Source: Candidatus Nitrosopolaris rasttigaisensis
Lineage (GTDB): Archaea > Thermoproteota > Nitrososphaeria > Nitrososphaerales > Nitrososphaeraceae
DNA: 9,661 nt
Direction: 5' to 3'
Assembly (NCBI GenBank): GCA_933226995.1
Contig: CAKOFP010000148.1
Span: 1 to 9,661 of the forward strand
The stretch's first letter is position 1. Each line of letters starts with the position of its first letter. A program made the translations under genes and the position numbers. The notes below the pieces were generated by a model. It saw only the letters and a list, made by a program, of their open reading frames with translations. It was not told the DNA's origin and did no database searches. Positions 6,434 to 9,661 of the stretch are shown piece by piece.

Positions 6434-7351
6434 GTGAATTTGCAAGAAGGTCCCAGAACCAACTACAAGGAAAGGCTTCAGGACATAATGTTAAGGCGGT
6501 CTTCGCGGCGCAGACTTGTAGACAAAGTAGTTAGCATATCAGCAATATTTTCTGTTATTCTTGCAGTAATATTGTTGGGAAGTATTTTGATAGAGGTTGT
6601 AATAAATGGTGCCAGAGCTTTGAGCATCAATTTCTTGACGCAGCCACCAGGAGCCATAGGATCTGGGCTAGGAGGAATAGGTCCTGCCATTGAGGGAACA
6701 TTGATTGTTGTTGGTTTGGCGTCAGCTATTGGAGCACCTGTGGGTGTGCTTGCTGGGATTTATCTATCAGAATTCGCAGGGAATGGGATATTTCCTTCAA
6801 GCGTTAGGTTCTTCAGCGATGTTCTCGTAGGTCTACCTTCAATAGTAATTGGCATAGTTGCATACATATCGCTAGTGCTAACACTTGGTTCATTCTCTGT
6901 ATGGGCAGGAGCATTAGCTCTGTCAATAATTATGATCCCAATTGTTGTAAGAGTCACTGAAGAAACACTGAAAGTCGTTCCAAACTCTATGAAAGAGGCA
7001 GGACATTCATTAGGAATTCCAAAGAGAACGATAATACTCCACATAGTTCTGAAGAGTGCAAAGAGTGGCGTAATCACAGGAATAATACTAGCTATATCAA
7101 GGATAGCTGGGGAAACCGCACCTTTAATCATGACAATATTAGGAACGGATCTGTTCTTTACGAGCCTAACAGGACCGGTAGATGCACTACCTCTGAGGAT
7201 CTGGAGGTTAGTATCTCAACCATATCAATATGCCCATGACTTTGGTTGGGGGGCTGCGCTTATCCTTATACTCATGGTACTTGGGATGAGCCTTGGTCTA
7301 AGGCTCTTAGCGCACAGACGAGGATTTAAAATAGGAACGATTGCAGCGTGA
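6434..7351 (+). CDS. pstA: Phosphate ABC transporter permease PstA
   Basis: PstA is the second channel subunit of the phosphate importer. With GTG 6434 it has 305 residues: a basic cytoplasmic N-terminus (NYKERLQDIMLRRSSRRR), about six membrane helices, and the ABC-coupling loop KEAGHSLGIPKRTI starting at about residue 187, followed by ISRIAGETAPLIMT, the PstA version of the GETA motif that lines the phosphate path. C-terminal residues are basic (AHRRGFKIG), as expected for a cytoplasmic end. The frame also permits GTG 6416 inside pstC, but the AAGGAG at 6421-6426 supports 6434. The 4-nt gap from pstC points to one operon. pstB begins 106 bp after its stop. Confidence 0.94.
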   Translation: MNLQEGPRTNYKERLQDIMLRRSSRRRLVDKVVSISAIFSVILAVILLGSILIEVVINGARALSINFLTQPPGAIGSGLGGIGPAIEGTLIVVGLASAIGAPVGVLAGIYLSEFAGNGIFPSSVRFFSDVLVGLPSIVIGIVAYISLVLTLGSFSVWAGALALSIIMIPIVVRVTEETLKVVPNSMKEAGHSLGIPKRTIILHIVLKSAKSGVITGIILAISRIAGETAPLIMTILGTDLFFTSLTGPVDALPLRIWRLVSQPYQYAHDFGWGAALILILMVLGMSLGLRLLAHRRGFKIGTIAA

Positions 7352-7422
7352 TGATAAAAACAGACAGAACTTAATGTCCTATGATATTTATTTGTATACA
7401 CATAATAATTAAGGTAATCAAT

Positions 7423-7457
7423 AAGGGAGAACTATGTTGGGATTAGATGAGGAATAG
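7423..7457 (+). promoter_or_regulatory. SD plus 7-codon leader ORF immediately before pstB
   Basis: AAGGGAG (7423-7429) is well spaced before ATG 7434, which opens a seven-codon frame (MLGLDEE) closed by TAG 7455-7457. The next codon, in the same frame, is the TTG start of pstB. A second SD-like GAGG (7449-7452) lies inside the mini-ORF, 5 nt before the TTG. It could be a translational coupler or the original pstB N-terminus cut by a nonsense change. Confidence 0.5.
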
Positions 7458-8315
7458 TTGACGACCAATGGAGAAAATTCGAGGGAAGACGAAATCAAGG
7501 CTGACAAAGACATAGATAGACAGACAGAATCAGAGCAAGTGCAGGAAAAACAACAACAAGTTCATAAAGTATCTATTAGAAATCTCGAGGCATGGTTTGG
7601 ATCTAAACAAGCATTAAAGAACATCAATTTGGATGTCGAACAGAAAACAGCTACATCAGTTATCGGGCCTTCAGGTTGTGGTAAGACAACTCTCATCAAA
7701 TGTCTCAATCGTATGCATGAGATGACCCCTGGTGCAAAGGCGAAGGGGCAAGTTATTATAGACGGTATGGATATTTATGCGAGAAATATCGATCCTGTAA
7801 TTATCAAAAGACGTATTGGAATGGTTTTTCAAAAGCCAAATCCGTTTCCTACCATGAGTATTTATGATAATGTTGTGGCGGGACTGAAGCTTAACGGAAT
7901 AAGAGATAAACGGTTGATGGACGAAATTGTTAAAGATAGTCTTGAAGGTGCAGCACTTTGGGATGAAGTAAAAAATGAGTTAGGCAAACCAGGAATGGGC
8001 CTGTCAGGCGGTCAACAGCAGCGCCTTTGTATAGCTAGGGCATTAGCTATGCAGCCGGAAGTTTTATTGATGGATGAACCAACATCTGCGCTTGACCCCG
8101 TCGCATCCTCGAAAATCGAAGATTTAGTACATGATTTAAAAAAAAGATATACAGTAATTATTGTAACGCACAATATGCAGCAAGCAGCCAGAGTGTCTGA
8201 TCATACTGCATTCATGTACCTTGGAGAGTTAATAGAGTATAGTCCTACAAAGAAGATGTTTGAAAATCCTGAAAAAGAGCTCACAGAACGATATATATCC
8301 GGCAAATTTGGTTAA
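7458..8315 (+). CDS. pstB: Phosphate ABC transporter ATP-binding protein PstB
   Basis: PstB hydrolyses ATP to power phosphate import through PstCA. The 285-aa protein has all nucleotide-binding motifs: Walker A GPSGCGKT (70-77), Q-loop Gln125 in VFQKPNPFP, signature LSGGQQQR (182-189), Walker B VLLMDEP (202-208), and switch His238 in IVTHNMQQAARVSD, ending in the PstB-typical YISGKFG. VSIRNLEAWFGSKQAL at about 38-53 opens the conserved domain. The first 36 residues are a charged, Q/E/K-rich extension of no known role. Start is TTG 7458, directly after an in-frame TAG; ATG 7434 with a better SD is just upstream, so the native N-terminus may have been seven residues longer plus the stop codon's original residue. 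Everything after the TTG is intact. Confidence 0.95.
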   Translation: MTTNGENSREDEIKADKDIDRQTESEQVQEKQQQVHKVSIRNLEAWFGSKQALKNINLDVEQKTATSVIGPSGCGKTTLIKCLNRMHEMTPGAKAKGQVIIDGMDIYARNIDPVIIKRRIGMVFQKPNPFPTMSIYDNVVAGLKLNGIRDKRLMDEIVKDSLEGAALWDEVKNELGKPGMGLSGGQQQRLCIARALAMQPEVLLMDEPTSALDPVASSKIEDLVHDLKKRYTVIIVTHNMQQAARVSDHTAFMYLGELIEYSPTKKMFENPEKELTERYISGKFG

Positions 8316-8329
8316 CACATGTATTATTT

Positions 8330-9138
8330 TTGTCAGGTCTTATCCTTTTAACTCTTCAAACCATAATAATGGATATGGCAAAGCTTTCTGAACAATCGGT
8401 ATTTACATCTATTGAGTCTTATGATAATGGTATGAATCATAAAAAGACAAATATTTGATTGGTCAAGAAAAACTTCGATCATTACAGGAAAAAACAGGCG
8501 ATCTTGCCATCGAAATGGTTGCACGTTTCCTTCCTCACGGTGATGCAATCGCTTCTCTTGGTGAACATAACCATGAATTGGCAAGAATGATAATAAAATC
8601 TGATGACGAGGCAGCTAGATTCGGCGAGTATGTCTTGAGAAATCTAGTAATAGCAACACAGAACGAACGAATAGCTCAACAATTAGGGTTACGAAATCGT
8701 TCTGATTGTTTGAGTTATCTTGTGACTTTGAGAAGTATTGAGAAGGTAGCAGACCATGCTGCTGGTATTGCTGATAATCTCTAAGGATCACAGCAAGAGT
8801 TCCAAGGGAACTATTTCAAAAAATAGATAAAATGAGCAAGCTGTCTATAACACTTCTAACCGATGCTGTGGGAGCACTTTTGCGAAGAGACTATTATCTA
8901 GCCAATTGTGTTGTAGACAAAGTGGATGCCATCCATCCCCTGTTCCTTGATAAAGAAAAAAAACTCCATCAGAGTGGCTGACCATGAGTCTGCTATCGCG
9001 AATATCAACCTACTTTTGGAAGATATAAGTGCAGAAAATGCAAGCGACATAGCAGATGCTGCTATGAATTAAACTATGTCGGAGGTTATTGAAAAACATG
9101 GATTTAAAGATAAGTCAGCCAATCCAATGATTCAGTAA
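8330..9138 (+). pseudogene. phoU: PhoU-like phosphate uptake regulator, multiply frameshifted
   Basis: PhoU proteins are cytoplasmic helical bundles that damp Pst uptake and phosphate signalling. Homology runs in pieces through three frames. From TTG 8330 or ATG 8369 comes MDMAKLSEQSVFTSIESYDN; dropping one base in A5 (8441-8445) gives RQIFDWS; dropping one near 8466 gives EKLRSLQEKTGDLAIEMVARFLP; a shift at 8779-8783 leads from VADHAAGIADNL into RVPRELFQKIDKMSKLS and LLRRDYYLANCVVDKV; and one in A8 (8956-8963) leads to NSIRV...DIADAAMN. TAA 9070-9072 then interrupts, although the frame continues as TMSEVIEKHGF to TAA 9136. The longest intact piece is 8455-8784 (109 codons), whose TTG start is an artefact. 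It directly follows pstB, the usual phoU position. As read, no functional PhoU can be made. Confidence 0.8.
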
Positions 9139-9162
9139 ACACGCACTACTTGGAGCTGGCCT

Positions 9163-9300
9163 ATGCGGTCATACTCCTCTGGGTACATAGCAAGACCGAT
9201 ATTGATACTGGCCACGGATACCTATGTTGATCATCTCTCATTTGCAAAGAGTGCTGATCATTTAATCATCTCTGAAAGAATTTACGAAAATAAACTCAAA
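9163..9300 (+). pseudogene. Weak ORF, possible decayed gene fragment
   Basis: The open frame runs from ATG 9163 to 9432, but its end overlaps the minus-strand zinc-ribbon gene, so only about 9163-9300 is considered. ARPILILATDTYVDHL and KSADHLIISERIYENKL have a loose resemblance to the end of a TrkA/RCK-type Rossmann domain (AxADHV..PE), and a different frame just upstream (9138-9173) reads KHALLGAGLCG, loosely like a GxGxxG loop. These hints are too weak for a family call; it could be non-coding. Confidence 0.2.
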
Positions 9301-9349
9301 GTTTATTTGCTTTTGCTTTTGAAAATCTCATCTCCAATCCACCTTTGGA

Positions 9350-9559
9350 TCAAACATGCAGTTCATAGGCCTCATCTTTTGCAAGAGGATTTAGCGAAAT
9401 ATTGCTATTTGAACAAACCGGACAAGAGTTAATGATGTGTACATTTTTTTGTGTTGATTTAAAGATGGTTGCACTCCAAAAACATGATTTACAAAGTACG
9501 AACTGACGAGCAGGGGTATTATAAGAGATTTCCACCTGGGGATTAACAGAATAATACAT
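9350..9559 (-). CDS. Small zinc-ribbon protein (two CxxC pairs)
   Basis: This 69-residue protein carries four cysteines in zinc-ribbon spacing: CKSC at residues 23-26 within FVLCKSCFWSATIF, and CPVC at 46-49, followed by SNISLNPLAKDEAYELHV. Short proteins with an aromatic-rich first CxxC, a CPxC second knuckle and a ...P...E.Y tail are, to my knowledge, frequent and mostly uncharacterised in Nitrososphaerota. Zinc binding is inferred; the role (nucleic acid or protein contact) is unknown. The start is ATG 9557-9559, with a minus-strand TATA-like element about 30 bp upstream, giving a very short leader. Overlapping frames on either strand lack such motifs. It is transcribed toward the phoU remnant. 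Confidence 0.65.
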   Translation of the reverse strand: MYYSVNPQVEISYNTPARQFVLCKSCFWSATIFKSTQKNVHIINSCPVCSNSNISLNPLAKDEAYELHV

Positions 9560-9584
9560 TTCAATGTTAAGTTTGTACTATCCT

Positions 9585-9594
9585 TCATATATCA
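9585..9594 (-). promoter_or_regulatory. TATA box of the zinc-ribbon gene
   Basis: On the minus strand this reads TTGATATATG, centred about 30 bp before ATG 9559, consistent with a leaderless or near-leaderless transcript. Confidence 0.4.
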
Positions 9595-9661
9595 ATTGCC
9601 AAATGAAAGTTCATAGAATACTTGATCCTATATAGAGATAAGCTGCTCTTAGTACTTTATA

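Noticed and set aside
6760..7131. 123-codon minus-strand ORF inside pstA
   Set aside because: Long, but fully antisense to conserved PstA, including the coupling loop; typical shadow ORF.
8348..8584. Minus-strand 78-codon ORF opposite the phoU start
   Set aside because: The composition (many His, Arg, Phe) looks non-coding and the plus strand has PhoU homology throughout.
9391..9588. Minus-strand 65-codon ORF overlapping the zinc-ribbon gene
   Set aside because: It is in another frame of the same DNA and lacks the CxxC pairs.
1..9661. Stop-codon reassignment (TAA/TAG read as sense) to explain the interrupted genes
   Set aside because: Intact genes here terminate normally with TAA, TAG and TGA, and phoU needs frameshifts as well as a stop to be repaired.
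1..9661. CRISPR array, insertion sequence or integrase remnant
   Set aside because: No regularly spaced repeats, transposase motifs or terminal inverted repeats were seen on either strand.

Overview
The window looks like chromosome from an ammonia-oxidising-type archaeon (Nitrososphaerota/Thaumarchaeota, Nitrososphaerales). The AT-rich composition would suit a Nitrosocosmicus-like lineage. The pointers are TATA boxes about 25-30 bp upstream of start codons with little or no leader, a secreted phosphate-binding protein ending its signal region in SFAQS, an F420-type luciferase-like oxidoreductase, and a small CxxC...CPxC zinc-ribbon protein of a sort common in this phylum. Taxonomy is inferred from recognition only; no marker gene is present.

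Layout. (1) 1-544: 3' part of a rhomboid intramembrane protease gene, open at the window edge and interrupted by an in-frame TAA. (2) 545-1116: mostly non-coding, with a hairpin after the rhomboid and a short acidic minus-strand ORF. (3) 1117-2052: LLM-class (F420-dependent type) oxidoreductase with a leaderless promoter, convergent with (4) a frameshifted hypothetical gene on the minus strand (2103-2533). (5) 2898-3572: isochorismatase-family cysteine hydrolase. (6) 3573-4159: intergenic region holding a possible small RNA or 58-aa ORF and a repeat cluster upstream of pstS. (7) 4160-8315: complete high-affinity phosphate ABC transporter, pstS-pstC-pstA-pstB. (8) 8330-9138: phoU-like pseudogene broken by about four frameshifts and one stop. 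(9) 9139-9661: weak plus-strand ORF remains and a minus-strand zinc-ribbon gene.

How the genes work together. PstS captures phosphate outside the membrane, PstC and PstA form the channel, and PstB powers it. phoU normally follows pstB and encodes the regulator that restrains uptake; here it is in pieces while the transporter genes are intact, so restraint would have to come from another PhoU copy. An 18-bp motif built from CTATA-type half-sites on an 11-bp repeat lies upstream of both pstS and pstC and is the best candidate in the window for an archaeal phosphate operator. Between pstS and pstC lie mutually exclusive stem-loops and a T-tract that could separate pstS expression from pstCAB.

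Several genes carry disrupting changes (rhomboid, the 2103-2533 gene, phoU, and a stop just before the pstB start), while about 6 kb of other genes are clean. The phoU lesions sit partly in A-runs, so either true decay or indel-type sequencing error is possible. I found no CRISPR array, insertion sequence, tRNA or rRNA, and nothing I can call a wholly new defence or metabolic system.
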